A program made the position numbers and the translations under genes. A DNA stretch of 64,000 bases from Callorhinus ursinus (Eukaryota > Chordata > Mammalia > Carnivora > Otariidae): contig NW_020312968.1 of the NCBI RefSeq assembly GCF_003265705.1, forward strand, positions 10,248,138 to 10,312,137, given 5' to 3'. The first letter of the stretch is position 1. Each line of letters begins with the position of its first letter. Of the stretch, positions 22,225-32,771 are shown in pieces. Under the pieces are notes generated by a model. It had not been told where the DNA came from, searched no databases, and saw only the letters and a program-made list of their open reading frames with translations.

Positions 22225-22481
22225 TTTATTTATTTTTTATTTTATTTATGCAGTTATTTAGAGAGAGGGAGAAAAAGAGAGAGAGTGTCCTCGAGTGGGG
22301 AGAAGGGCAGAGGAAAAGGGAGAGGAAATCTCAAGCAGACTCTGCGCTGAGCACAGAGACCCACTCGGGGCTCAATCCCACACCCCAAGATCAGGACCTG
22401 AGTGGAAATCAAGAGTCAGATGCTCAACCGACTGAGCCACCCAGGCATCCCCAGAAATTCATTAAAAAAAAAAAAAAAAAA
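22225..22481 (-). mobile_element. SINEC, older subfamily
   Basis: The minus-strand body of the 'ctcaagcagactctgcgctg' type ends at about 22451. The target duplication 'cagaaatgcatta' / 'cagaaattcatta' lies at 22212-22224 and 22452-22464. An A run of about 18 (22464-22481) follows the right-hand duplication and belongs to neither tail as expected. Confidence 0.9.
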
Positions 22482-22640
22482 CGATGAAGGTGAAATTCAC
22501 ATAACATCAACCCAACCATGTTAAAGTGAATGATTCAGTGGCACTCAGTACCATCACAGTGTGGTGCAATCACCACCTCCATGACCTCTAGGGCTTTTTC
22601 TTGGCAGCGCAGCAGGGCATCCCGGGTATGTTCTGTTCCT
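22482..22640 (-). mobile_element. L1M 3' UTR fragment
   Basis: The blocks 'gaaattcacataacatcaac', 'gttaaagtgaatgattcagt' and 'gtggtgcaatcaccacctcc' are the reverse complement of an L1MA/L1MB-type 3' UTR. It is truncated upstream. Confidence 0.75.
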
Positions 22641-23104
22641 GGTCCTGACCATTTCCCAATCAAGCCCTGGACTCCCTGAGGACCGTTTGCAGTCATTCAG
22701 CGTCACTGGGCAACTCGTTCTACTCCATCATCTAATAAATGCCCATCTCAGCATCTACCAGCAAGGTGAATAGCCATACTATTCCCCACAAAAGTCAATC
22801 AATGGAACCATCCATGGTACCTAATTCATCATATCATCTTTTTTAATAGCTGGGCTTTTATTACCTGAATTATACACTGCCTCTATTCATTTCAATCTCC
22901 CTTTTGGAAAATTCGCACAGAGTACTCCATGTGTCCAGACCCCTAGCTCACAAGAGGCCAGCTCACAGGCTCTCTTTGTAGACTCGCCTTTTGCAGGCAG
23001 AGTTTATTAGAGCAGTGTTTGCACATATCTGAAACAATTACAATTACCATGAATAAGGTATATACTACCTTAGAAGTTTTCTACATACTAATTGGAAAAT
23101 TTAA
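22641..23104. other. Unassigned sequence
   Basis: No recognisable repeat, exon or long frame. Confidence 0.5.
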
Positions 23105-23480
23105 CTACCAGCATTTTCTGAGGATCTACTATGCTCTAGACACAAGTCTAAGTGCTTTTTTTTTTTAATATTTTATTTATTTATTTGAGAGAAAGAATGA
23201 GCTAGAGCGTGAGAGGGGGGAGGGTCAGAGGGAGAAGCAGACTCCCTGCTCAGCAGGGAGCCCGATGCGGGGACTCGATCCCCGGACTCCAGGATCATGA
23301 CCTGAGCCGAAGGCAGTCGCTTAACCAACTGACCCACCCAGGCACCCACAAGTCTAAGTGCTCTTGATGCGTTATTTCATTTAATCCTTACAAAGGTCAT
23401 GAGGAGGGTGGGGGTGGGGCTTGGAGACGTTAAGTGACTTGCCCAAAGTCATCCACTATACACGTGGAGAGCCGGAATTA
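23105..23480 (+). mobile_element. MIR split by a SINE
   Basis: The left MIR half ('ggatctactatgctctagac...agtctaagtgct') and right half ('gttatttcatttaatcctta', 'gttaagtgacttgcccaaag') join across the SINE at 23157-23346. Removing the SINE and one duplication restores a continuous MIR order. Confidence 0.9.
23157..23346 (-). mobile_element. SINEC inserted in MIR
   Basis: A complete minus-strand SINE with an exact 16-bp target duplication 'cacaagtctaagtgct' at 23141-23156 and 23347-23362. It has the 'agactccctgctcagcaggg' body type shared with the copy at 36383-36575. Confidence 0.97.
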
Positions 23481-23934
23481 AAAAGATAATCTACTTGACG
23501 TTAAGTAAAGGTGCTCTGAGGTGCTAGGCATACTCTTTCCCCACGACTGCACTGCTAATAATTATCCCTGAACCATTCCTATGAAGAATTCCCACGGCAG
23601 CTGGGATAAACCAAAGCCACATGGCTTAACCCTCAAAGACACTCCCAGAGAGTACAGTGGAAAAGGAGCATAGGTTTAGGACCTTTGAAAGATTCAAGTA
23701 TTCAAACTGTACATCACAGGCAGAGGTGCATTAGCAAACACTGGTTTTAATCCACAAAGACATTTTCATTCACCCCTATGAAAATACTAAAAAACGTTTC
23801 CACCCTATTCAAGATCACATCTTGTCCCCAGTGCCAACTGAGCACTCCCAATCCCCCCCACCCTAGACTGCTTGTTTTCCAAAGTTCTTACCTCCCTCTA
23901 ATATACTATACCATTCACTTACTCATCATGCATA
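23481..23934. other. Unassigned sequence
   Basis: No recognisable feature. Confidence 0.5.
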
Positions 23935-24030
23935 TTATTATGATTCTGTGCTAGAATACAAGCTCATTGAGAACAGGGAATCTTTGTTTTTATTCACTGC
24001 CATGCCCCCAGTGCTTAGAGACACAATGGC
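23935..24030 (+). mobile_element. L2 LINE 3' end fragment
   Basis: 'agaatacaagctcattgaga' followed by 'cagggaatctttgtttttat' and 'gcccccagtgcttagagaca' is the sense L2 3' UTR in order. It is a short but clear fragment. Confidence 0.7.
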
Positions 24031-24555
24031 CCAAACCACAGTTGGAGCACATTCCTCTTCCTTACAAAAGTAGATGATGGTATCTATTCAAAACACTTTC
24101 TAACATTTCACCAAAAACTGCTAAACGCTGCTAAATATTTCGCACATTTGAATAGAGACAGTGACACATCTATAAGTGAATGCTACAACCACGTCACCAA
24201 GGAGAGGGCTGTAATTACAGAATAATAGAACTATCACTGACAGATGGGAGGGGGTTTTCTTATTGTTACAGCTCATCGAGGGGATTATATGAAGAGTTCA
24301 GTGGGTAAGCACGACTGACAGGCAATCCAAGCATGCAAGCCAAGCCATGATTCCTCAACTCCTAAGCACAGCGGTGGGGAAAAAGTGGGGCAGAAGGGGC
24401 GGGGAACAAAAGAAGGATGTTTCATTTCAAACACTGAGCTTTACCATACAAGTTACTACTTGGAAAAGTTTTTAAAAACCCACTATTTCTATCACGGAAA
24501 CTACACAAAACAGTGTGATAGACCAGTGTGCCAGAGCATGGGTTAATAATTAACG
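24031..24555. other. Unassigned sequence
   Basis: No recognisable repeat or exon. Confidence 0.5.
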
Positions 24556-24762
24556 GCTTTCATTCATTCAACACTTTCCTGGGTACGAGGCACTCTTTTG
24601 AGATCTTTGTGTGTATTGTATCATGTGACTATCTTTACATCCACCCTGTGATGTTGGTACTATCGTCATCATAGAGATAATGAAACTGAGGCTCAGAGAG
24701 GTTGTCTAACCTACTTGAGAACACACACCTCTGGAGGGCTATTGCTGGGATCAAACCTAGGT
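24556..24762 (+). mobile_element. MIR SINE
   Basis: Nearly full-length sense MIR. The order is 'cattcaacactttcctgggt', 'gaggcactcttttgagatct', 'tgaaactgaggctcagagag' and 'ctattgctgggatcaaacct'. It abuts a MER5A element at 24763. Confidence 0.9.
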
Positions 24763-24972
24763 TAGTAGTTCTCAGCAGGGAGTTATTTTGTCCCCCAGCT
24801 GATATTTGGCAATGTCTGGAGACTTTTCTTGTTATCACAACTGGGAGGAAGGTGCTACTGGCATCTAGTTGGGTAGGGATGCTTCAAAACATCCTACAAT
24901 GCAAAGGACAGCCCCACAACAAAGTAGTATCTGGCCCAGGATGTCAACAGTGACAAGGCTGAGAAACTCATG
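24763..24972 (+). mobile_element. MER5A (hAT-Charlie) element
   Basis: An almost complete MER5A-type non-autonomous DNA transposon. It shows 'tagttctcagcagggagtta', 'atttggcaatgtctggagac', 'ggtgctactggcatctagtt', 'aaaggacagccccacaacaa' and the terminal 'ggctgagaaactc'. No transposase is encoded. Confidence 0.92.
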
Positions 24973-25124
24973 GCTCTAGAGCTACAATTTCTAACCGCTG
25001 CACACAAAGTTTGAGAAACACCATCTTGGGCACAAGGACAGAAGAGAGGAAAGCTAAGTGCGACATGCCAGTTAAATGCAGCTGTAAGTTAGCTTCTGAA
25101 AGAAGCACGTTTGTTTCCTGAGAA

Positions 25125-25552
25125 CACTGCAACACATCACAACTTGGTGGCGTCAAACCACACAAATATATTCCTTCACCCCTCTGAAGTCCACAAGTCC
25201 AAAACCAGGGCTACTGGGCTGAAATCAAAGTGTCAGCAGGGCCATATTCCCTCTGGAGGTTCTATGGGAGAAGCCAGCCCTTGCCTCTTCCAGCTTCTGG
25301 ATGCTTCCAGCACTGGCCCTCCTTGGCTGTTGAGAAACGAGGTTGAGAAACCTCTGCCTCTCGTATGAGGAACACTGTGATTCCAGGTAGGGCCCGTATG
25401 GATTATCCAGGATGATCTGCTCATCTCAAAGTCCTTAAATTATTCACATCTGCAAAGACTTCCCCCCCGCAAAATACGGTAACACAGGTTCCAGGGATTA
25501 ATTAGGACATGGTTATTTTTGGAGAGCGATTTTTCAGCCTACCACAAGTAGA
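25125..25552 (-). mobile_element. MaLR LTR (MLT1-like)
   Basis: The reverse complement of an MLT1-type LTR. Visible blocks are 'aagtccaaaaccagggctac', 'gccatattccctctggaggt', 'tgcctcttccagcttctgga', 'tccaggatgatctgctcatc' and 'aggttccagggattaattag'. Minus- and plus-strand frames up to 85 codons inside it are incidental. Confidence 0.85.
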
Positions 25553-25690
25553 TAACATCACTTCCATTTACCCATGAAGGAACTTAAAGTCATGTGCCCA
25601 AGGACCAATGTCTAACACTCGGTGGAGGTGGGATTTAAACCCAGCTGTGTCCACCTCTGAAGCTCATTCTCTTAATATCACGCCACCTAC
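25553..25690 (+). mobile_element. MIR SINE fragment
   Basis: Sense 3' half of MIR: 'catttacccatgaaggaact', 'gtcatgtgcccaaggac', 'ggtggaggtgggatttaaac' and 'tctgaagctcattctcttaa'. Confidence 0.85.
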
Positions 25691-26164
25691 AAAGGCTGAA
25701 GGACAGACCTTAAACCAGCAGGTCCCAACCTCTGAGGGGGGACCCATGGAATATCCACATGGGCTTTTAGCACTGCCAGTAAAAATCATGAAAGCACACA
25801 TTTCCAGGATGTGAGGGTCTTGAGAATACTTCCATCATTTTCCTGAAATAATCTAATGAACATTTCTTGTCCCCAAGGAGGGGTTTTCTTACCCAAAGAA
25901 TTACTTGTAATCCTTGTATAAAACCGCCTATGGCTTTCTTCCAGAGTCGTAAGTAATATGCAACAGACTACAGCTTTAACTGCACAAGAAACTGTAGGAT
26001 TTGTACATTATTATGGACTGAAGCCCCAAGAAGGAAAGAGAAGGCAATCGCCCAGCCTAGTTCAAGAGAGAGGAAGGTAATGCCAACGAAGAGGGTGGGT
26101 CTATAGGTGGGTCAGTGCCGGGGTTTTCATAACCCCAGGAAGTGTTGACATTAAAAATACTGGG
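25691..26164. other. Unassigned, holds 39-bp repeat copy 1
   Basis: No repeat family recognised. The first copy of a 39-bp direct repeat lies at 26028-26066. Confidence 0.5.
26028..26066 (+). repeat. 39-bp perfect direct repeat, copy 1
   Basis: The same 39 bases occur at 27322-27360, offset by 1,294 bp. They begin AAGAAGGAAAGAGAAGGCAA and end CCTAGTTCAAG. Flanking bases differ on both sides in the two copies, so the match is sharply bounded. Confidence 0.97.
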
Positions 26165-26480
26165 TTTGCAGCCATAAGGAAGGAAGGAAATACTGACACC
26201 TGCTACCACATGTATAAGCCTTGAGAACATATGCTAAGCAAAAGAAGCCAAACACCAAAGGACACATTGTGTGATTCCATTGCTATGAACTATCCAGAAC
26301 AGTCAAATCCATAGAAACAAAAAGCAGATTAGTTGCCTAGGGCTACAGGGAGTAAGTACCAGGGAGTGATTGCTTAGGAACAGGTGGTTTTATTTTGGAG
26401 CGATGGAAATGTTTCAGAATTAGATGGTACTGGTTGCCGCGCTGTTTCACTTTGCAGGGGTGAATCTGAGGTTGTGTGCA
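26165..26480 (+). mobile_element. L1M 3' region
   Basis: Sense L1 3' blocks in order: 'gccataaggaaggaaggaaa', 'acatatgctaagcaaaagaa', 'gaactatccagaacagtcaa', 'gcagattagttgcctagggc' and 'gatggaaatgtttcagaatt'. It breaks off before the usual 'gtacactttaaa' terminal block. Confidence 0.85.
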
Positions 26481-26779
26481 AGGATAAATAAATGGAGGCC
26501 CCTATGCTAAGCAAACTCCGGAGTCAACCATCCACTTCTTCACAATGTGAAGAATGTTAAACCATGCCCTGGGTTTAGATCCTGGAGTTCAGATCCTGGC
26601 CGAGAAGTCAGGATTTATTTTATATGACCCTGGACAGGATTCACCTTCTACTACTCTCCTTGTTGGATTTTGACAAGGAGGCTTAAACAACTGGAGTCAG
26701 AAAAATTCAAGATTCGCTTTTTAATTTTTGCCAATAAACTATGAAATATTTGCTGTAAAAAAAAAAAATAGTTACATCA

Positions 26780-27130
26780 TGCCGACATCGACAGTTAGGC
26801 TATACCCCGAATCAACACTTTACCTCCTACGCTCCTAAAATAAGGTGCCTGTTTGCCTTTTCCTATAAAAGAGCCCAACGAGATAATAAAACGAAAGTGC
26901 TCAGTTACCTCTGGAGCACATCTGAAATGTAAGGCATTACCAGTAGTGTAAATAGCGATCGCCATCAGAAAGCCAGCATCAAGGGAAACACTGCCATGTT
27001 GCAGAGAATGCTGTGAAGACATGGCAGTAATCACCAACCGATGAAATCGGTGGTCTCTACAGCAGCATAATCGACACACAGTAATTATGTAACCAACTGT
27101 CAACAGCTGCAGTTTCGATTGGATAATAAC
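26780..27130. promoter_or_regulatory. Candidate conserved non-coding element
   Basis: A repeat-free segment with many CpGs outside any CpG island. It contains the rare palindrome GCGATCGC (26955-26962) and a hairpin ACCGAT-GAA-ATCGGT (27037-27051). A tight cluster follows: TAATTA (27082-27087), CTGTCA (27097-27102, MEIS/TGIF-like), CAGCTG (27104-27109) and ATTGG (27118-27122, inverted CCAAT). A 115-codon minus-strand frame (26795-27142) crosses it, but I recognise no protein in it. Function is inferred only. Confidence 0.35.
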
Positions 27131-27714
27131 CAGAGAGGCCACACCAGAAGAATGTGCACCCAGGAGATAAGATTCTCTCCTCCTGAAGCAAGTCTATGCA
27201 TATGTCAGCACCCCAGAGACTGCCCCGATGGGCCTCGCAGGGAGGAAAACACGTCAAAGGAAGAATGTGAGGTTCTCAGGCTTGGGGCTGGGGTGAGGAA
27301 GGTCTGTGGAGCGACCGGGGAAAGAAGGAAAGAGAAGGCAATCGCCCAGCCTAGTTCAAGCCCGACACCTTCCTTCAAAATCTCGCTTCTACTTCTCCCC
27401 GGGGAGGAAGACCTTCCCATCAGCCATGAACTGCCAGCCATGCAGGCCAAGGACAGGGATGCACTGCTTTCTTAGCTGCTGCATCTGCAAGAAAAATGCT
27501 CTTGCTGTGCCCCATGCAAGACAGGTTCTGGGCTCTTCATTCCAAACCAAGCCTGAGCTGTTGTGGCCTCTACACAATTCCGAAGTGGTGCATCGGGCCA
27601 CAGGCCCGGTCTGAGGCCAGAGGACAGCTGGGGCAACACGAACAGCAGGGGAGACAGGAGAGGACCCGCCCAGGATGGAGCGGGGAGTGCTGAGCTCTGA
27701 GGCATGCTTGCCAT
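27131..27714. other. Unassigned, GC-rich in part
   Basis: No repeat family recognised apart from the 39-bp repeat copy. Five overlapping frames of 65-118 codons on both strands reflect low stop density rather than a gene. Confidence 0.5.
27322..27360 (+). repeat. 39-bp perfect direct repeat, copy 2
   Basis: Identical to 26028-26066. Neither copy lies in a transposable element that I recognise, so which is the source is not clear. Confidence 0.97.
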
Positions 27715-27850
27715 TAACCCCTTCAGGGAGCCCACACCTAACTTCTTCTCCTTGGTGTACTTATCTGTAAAATGGGGGTCATGGCCCCACTCTGTTAGCC
27801 TTAAACAAAGTTCTTGTTGGAAGACAGTGAGAATGAATTAAAGTGAAGGT
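27715..27850 (-). mobile_element. MIR SINE fragment
   Basis: Reverse-orientation MIR blocks: 'acctaacttcttctccttgg', 'cttatctgtaaaatgggggt' and 'acagtgagaatgaattaaag'. Confidence 0.75.
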
Positions 27851-28039
27851 TGGGGGTGGTGGTGGCAGGGGGTAATGACGACTAGCAAAGTACACCCTAG
27901 AAGTTAAGGCTCCTATCCGCGCTGCCTAAACTCTGCCTGAGCATCCCATGCAACCATGCCCAGCCCTCCAATGTTGAGAGTTAACGTGAAAGAAGAGATC
28001 CATCTGGGAAATCATAGCTTAAACAATGTTAACTTTTTA

Positions 28040-28480
28040 ATTCATGCCTTCATTCATTTATTCAACAAATATTTAGTGGGCACCAATTAGGTACATGTTG
28101 CTGAACAGAACCAGGCATGGACTTTTCCTTCATGGGGCTTACAACCTGATGGGAGAGAAAGATCTTTAATAGTCTGTGTAATTTATATTTTGAAAATATA
28201 TCTTCTAGAATATGTGCTATGAAGGAAATAAAGAGGAGCGGATGCAGTGGCAGAGCCTTGAGGGGTGATCTACTTAGGTGGGGGGGGACAAGAAAGCCTT
28301 TTCTGGGGCAGCAATATTTTAAGAATCCTGAAGGCTCAGAGGGAGCCAGCATTGCAGAGAAGGAACAGGGAGCTGGGGAGGTACGGTGTGAGCACAGGCC
28401 CTAGGACAGGAAGGTCAAGAGAGGAAGAGGCCAGAGCAAAGTGGGCAGGACGCCTGGAAGCCTCTTCTATGCTGTGTACC
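28040..28480 (-). mobile_element. L2 LINE 3' region
   Basis: The reverse complement of a long L2 3' portion. It runs 'cattcatttattcaacaaat', 'ccttcatggggcttacaacc', 'aatatgtgctatgaaggaaa', 'cattgcagagaaggaacagg' and 'gagcacaggccctaggacag'. The order fits an L2 that reads leftward with its 3' end near 28045. Confidence 0.75.
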
Positions 28481-30504
28481 TTGTGAACCTCCAAGAGTGG
28501 GGCACAGGATAAGTACTGGTTCTCAAAAAAGTATTCCAGGAGGTTGTCACGGACATGTCAACTAAGCCCCTATGATAAGACTGATATCCGATTCCAAGGG
28601 GAAATGCCAGGCCTAGATCCAATTCCTCACAGAACATAGCCCAAAACCAAGGGCACTGGTTTTGACCTCACCCACAGTGAGGGTGCAAAAGTCCCAGGCT
28701 TCTGGTGGCTAAGAGGAGGAATGACTGAATCAAGTCATCTGCAGTCTGGTCCTACAGTGGAGAACTAGGGAAGAGGTGGGGGTCCCTGCCCTCCCCGCTC
28801 CAGCCCAGCAAGGGGCTTCAGCGGGACTAGCTGAGGAGCATGAGACTCCCACAATGTGGGAGACACCACCACCTAGCTGGTGATGTCCGCCCGAGAAATC
28901 TAAAGCTGGCGGTAGGCTGGCTGGATGCCGATGGACAAGCCAAAGGACCCAACTCTGACACTGGGATTAGCCTGTCATCCCCAAGTTTGTGGGGACATAG
29001 GATGCAGGAGTCTCTGCCAAGGCCCAGACATGGAATCATGCCAAGAGTGTATGTATGGGGTTCTATCAGGCTCCGCCGACCAAGGGCCAAGTGGACGGGG
29101 AGGGAACGCAGCAGAGGGGAGAACAAATGGACCAGCGGGCTTTCCAGAGACGGAGAAGGGAGGAGCAACAGCACTAGCGAGTCTACAGCAGCCAAACCAA
29201 GGTGGCTGGAAGGAAGAGGTCCCTAGAGACAGGGTGAGGGGATATCTCTGAAGAGCCCCCAAAAGAGCTCCGTCAGAGCAAGATCCAAACCTAAAAACCC
29301 ACCGCACAGAAACAGCTCTACTGTGTTACTGCCTGTCAATAAAAACGTGCCTAGGCCCCATCCGGTCCTTCCCACTCCTCCTGAACCCAGAGACAAGAGC
29401 TGCTGAGCGAGCGAGCGAGAAAGCATCCAAGCCACAGACCCTTCTCCCAGTCAGAGCCCGAGCTGGAGGAGCGGGGAGCAGTTAGAAACATGAATGAAGT
29501 TAGGAGCTTCGACTATTATGTGATTACTAGATTGCTAGACGTTTCAAGTATTTGACACATTAAAATGGGACTCTTGAAAATACAAGAGCAGTCAGGACAG
29601 TCACGTGATAGGTCTTCATTCAGAAACAGGGAAAATGGCTTTCTGGCTGAGTAACCTTTAACGGGAGAGTGGGGGATGGCGCTCAGGCTGTGCTTTGACA
29701 GTGTCCTGTGAAGTCTGTCTGTTCGAGGCAAGTTACACACGGACCTTCCTCATGGCAGCACATTTCGTGGGAAACAGACTCTGTAAAAATGAGGTCCGTC
29801 AGGCTCCCCGCCTAACACAGCCATCCCCCGCGGAACCAAGGAGAGCCTTCAGCCTCTGTAGTAACTGAGGCTAGTGGCCTCCTGCCCCCAGCAGACGTTC
29901 TCATCCGCCCCATACCCTGCTCTTCTTCCAGAAACACAAAGGTGGTTTGGGCAGGGATTTCCATGACCAGGATCCCCCACCACCCTCAGCTCTGATCCTC
30001 CTCGTGAAACAGGCTCCCATCACGTTCCCAATTTCAAGCCTCATGAGTGTGGTCCTCAGATGTCATCCTGGGAGGATTCCTTCTGTGGGGATCCAGCTGA
30101 GAAGCCCAGAGCCTCAACTCCTACCCACCAGCGAACCCCAAGATACCAAGCACGGGATGGGAGCCTGAGTCCCTGCATTCACTCTCCCTTTGCCATACGG
30201 GTTATGAAAAGCACGTCTCAGAGCGCAGAGCAGCCTAACCCGAGACAGGATGCATCTTCGGGCAACTCGCACTGTGGTGGGGCCAATGAGCAGTAGTCAA
30301 CCAATGTAGCGTTATCATATTTCCGTGGGGTTTTGCCAGTTAACACATACTGGCTGAGACTCTACATTACTGGAAGTAATGCTCACCAAATCTATACCAG
30401 GTAAGAGAGATTCTTCTTCACCCATGAGCTCTACTTCTTATGGGAGCACATTTAAAACCGAGATCATTTTAAAAGATGTTTCTGGGCCTGCTGTCACTAG
30501 ATTT
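28481..30504. other. Unassigned, GC-rich, 2 kb
   Basis: One of the longest repeat-poor and most GC-rich stretches of the window. A GAGC-type tetramer run lies at about 29406-29421. Frames of 108-128 codons overlap on both strands at 28827-29307, which indicates few stops rather than coding use. No promoter, CpG island or splice structure is convincing. Confidence 0.5.
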
Positions 30505-30628
30505 TCAGTTCGAAGGCAGGGACTGTGTCTCATCCACTTCTGTGTCCTCTGGGGCCTGGCATGGAATCTATGCACATAAGACGATTCAAAAATCCGATGG
30601 CTAATGAGTAAATGAACAAATGAATGGA
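30505..30628 (+). mobile_element. L2 LINE 3' end
   Basis: Sense L2 terminus: 'cgaaggcagggactgtgtct', 'cctctggggcctggcatgga', then 'gagtaaatgaacaaatgaat'. This is a clear example of the L2 3' end. Confidence 0.8.
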
Positions 30629-31074
30629 TATCCTGGCTCACATTTTAAGCTAGAGTCATGTGAATACTGTCATTAAATAAGTTAAAAGAAAGAGAGAGGC
30701 CTGTTACTCCTCATTGTTGACTACTCCATTCTAGTCCCTACAGATGATTTGTAGTATGTTTACTTGAAATCTTGTAATTGGATACTTCAGTGACATTTGA
30801 TATAAAAGGTTCTCCTCAGGCTACTCCTTCTACAGAGTCTGAGAGCATGTCAACGGTCCGTTTACTCCCCATTGAACAAGAGTGAAAAGCTCCATCGTGG
30901 TCCATGACTCCATGCACAAGAATCAACTTTTCAGGTCTCTCAAAGCAAGTAACATAGATACATTTAAAAGAAGTAACTTTCACCTCTCTAGTGGAAGGAC
31001 CTTTGGGGGCGAAGCAGTGAGAAGGCAGGCTGGCTAGCACAGGGTTGGGAGGCATCAGGCACCAAAGAAGAAAG
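30629..31074. other. Unassigned sequence
   Basis: No recognisable repeat or exon. A minus-strand frame of 87 codons (30816-31079) is unsupported. Confidence 0.5.
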
Positions 31075-31235
31075 GTCACAAGATTCGGAGCTGGACAGGT
31101 CTGCAGTCACGTGCTGGCTCTGCTGGGCCCCATCTGTAAAATGGAGGCGATAATGCCTACCTCAAACAGTCACTGTGAGGAGGGCCAGGGAACATGTGGA
31201 GGCTCTGAGGAAAGTACCTGCCACGTGAGGGTGGC
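31075..31235 (-). mobile_element. MIR SINE fragment
   Basis: Reverse-orientation MIR blocks: 'gattcggagctggacaggtc', 'ccatctgtaaaatggaggcg', 'ataatgcctacctcaaacag' and 'gaaagtacctgccacgtga'. A deletion has removed the middle 'gggcaagtcact' block. Confidence 0.7.
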
Positions 31236-32234
31236 AGTTTCAATCAACAATACTTTTCTTACTGTTATCTACACATACAACAAACGACATACACCTACCT
31301 GCATTTTTAAGGATGACTGTATCTCTGGGTGGTTCACACCTCAAAGGGGTAGAGATCCACAACTCAGCTGTTTGGAACTTGGAATGCTCCTTCCCATAGA
31401 AACAATGCCATAAATCGCAGAATTTTAGAACTGGAAGGAGCCTCTAAGAGCATCTGTAAAAGTTCCCGCTCAATGGACTATTCCCCACTACAGACACCCT
31501 GGTGTACGCAAGCCCGCCAAAACCAATATAACCCGCAACGCCGCTGAAATACGCAAACAAAAGAAAGTGATTTTAAAATAGTTGGTCACCGTTCACTTTC
31601 ACAAGTTCTTCTCACCGGAACTAGATTATCTTCCAACTGGGACGTTCACTGACGGAGGAAGTGGGGAGACGTACGTTTCTGACGTCTTATAATCTACACT
31701 GCCCTTCCCCACACCCGGTAACTGCCACAGAAAACTTCCAGTTATTATACGATAAGAACTTTCTCTGCAGAGTGAACAAAATGCAACAGGCCCGCAGAGG
31801 AGGGGGAGACCCATGGCGGAGGGAGGAGGGGTGTTAAAGGCAGCAAGAGGTGGGGTGGAGCAGGGTACAGGAAGGCAAGCCTTGATTACCACGTTTCCCT
31901 CCATCTTCCCTTTGCCCAGCATCGGCCCTGTTTAACCTGGTCGTGCACAAAGAAAACTATCGGTGGAGGTCGTCTGAGACCCCGATGGGTCCCGTGCACT
32001 GTCACCCTTACTCTGACCCCTGGCTATGCCCACCTGTCCCCCCTGCAGTGAGCGGCACGAAGCGCTCTGGGGTCTCCCTACTGCTTATTCTTTAGAATGC
32101 CAAGGCTGGTTATTTGTACTCACGCAGGATGTTTGCAAGCCAAGTGTGTTTAGCTTCGAGAGTGCCTGTAATGTGGTCTCCAGTATGGAAATTTCAAAAG
32201 AAACTGCATAATGATCAAGGCTATCTAGTTTTAC
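31236..32234. other. Unassigned, about 1 kb
   Basis: No gene recognised. At 31415-31465 'cagaattttagaactggaag' resembles the start of a MIR- or L3-related ancient repeat, too short to name. A CpG-richer patch lies at 31505-31560. Confidence 0.45.
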
Positions 32235-32771
32235 ATAAAAGCCCACAGCACTGCTCGGACAACATGAGGTAATACTCGTGGTACGTTGTTAAATGAAACA
32301 AAAACCACTTGACGCAAATGTACATATCGTATGACCCCAGTTGTGATGTATACATACACACTGTTTTACCCATTCTTACACGCATCTGGCTTTTTAAAAA
32401 AGTTTTTATTTATTTATTTGAAAGAGAGACAGAGCACAAGAAGGGGGAGGAGCAGAGGGAGAGGGAGAAGCAGACTCCTCAATGAGCAGGGAAGTCTGAC
32501 GTGGGACTCGATCCCAGGACCCCGGGATCATGACCTGAGCTGAAGGCAGAGGCTCAACGGACTGAGCCACCCAGGAGCCCCTCTTACTTGTATCTATTTA
32601 GAATAAAGACTGGAAGGAAATACTTTAAAATATGAGTAATTATTTTGCCTCTGTGATGGAAATACAGGTTATACATTTTTTCTTCATGATTTTCTGTACT
32701 TCCAAGTCTGGTGAAATGGGCAAGTAATTGTATAAGGAGAGGTGAAATGACATTTAGGAATACTGATTAGA
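32235..32771 (+). mobile_element. L1M 3' UTR, split by a SINE
   Basis: Sense old-L1 3' blocks 'tgttaaatgaaacaaaaacc', 'acatatcgtatgaccccagt', 'aataaagactggaaggaaat' and 'cttcatgattttctgtactt' lie on both sides of the SINE at 32388-32580. The right edge meets another SINE at 32772. Confidence 0.7.
32388..32580 (-). mobile_element. SINEC inserted in L1M
   Basis: A complete minus-strand SINE. Its imperfect target duplication, 'ttcttacacgcatct' (32373-32387) versus 'ctcttacttgtatct' (32581-32595), shows several changes, consistent with an older insertion. Confidence 0.92.

Noticed and set aside
28827..29307. Several overlapping frames of 108-128 codons on both strands
   Set aside because: Long frames on both strands over the same bases show low stop-codon density in GC-rich DNA, not a gene.
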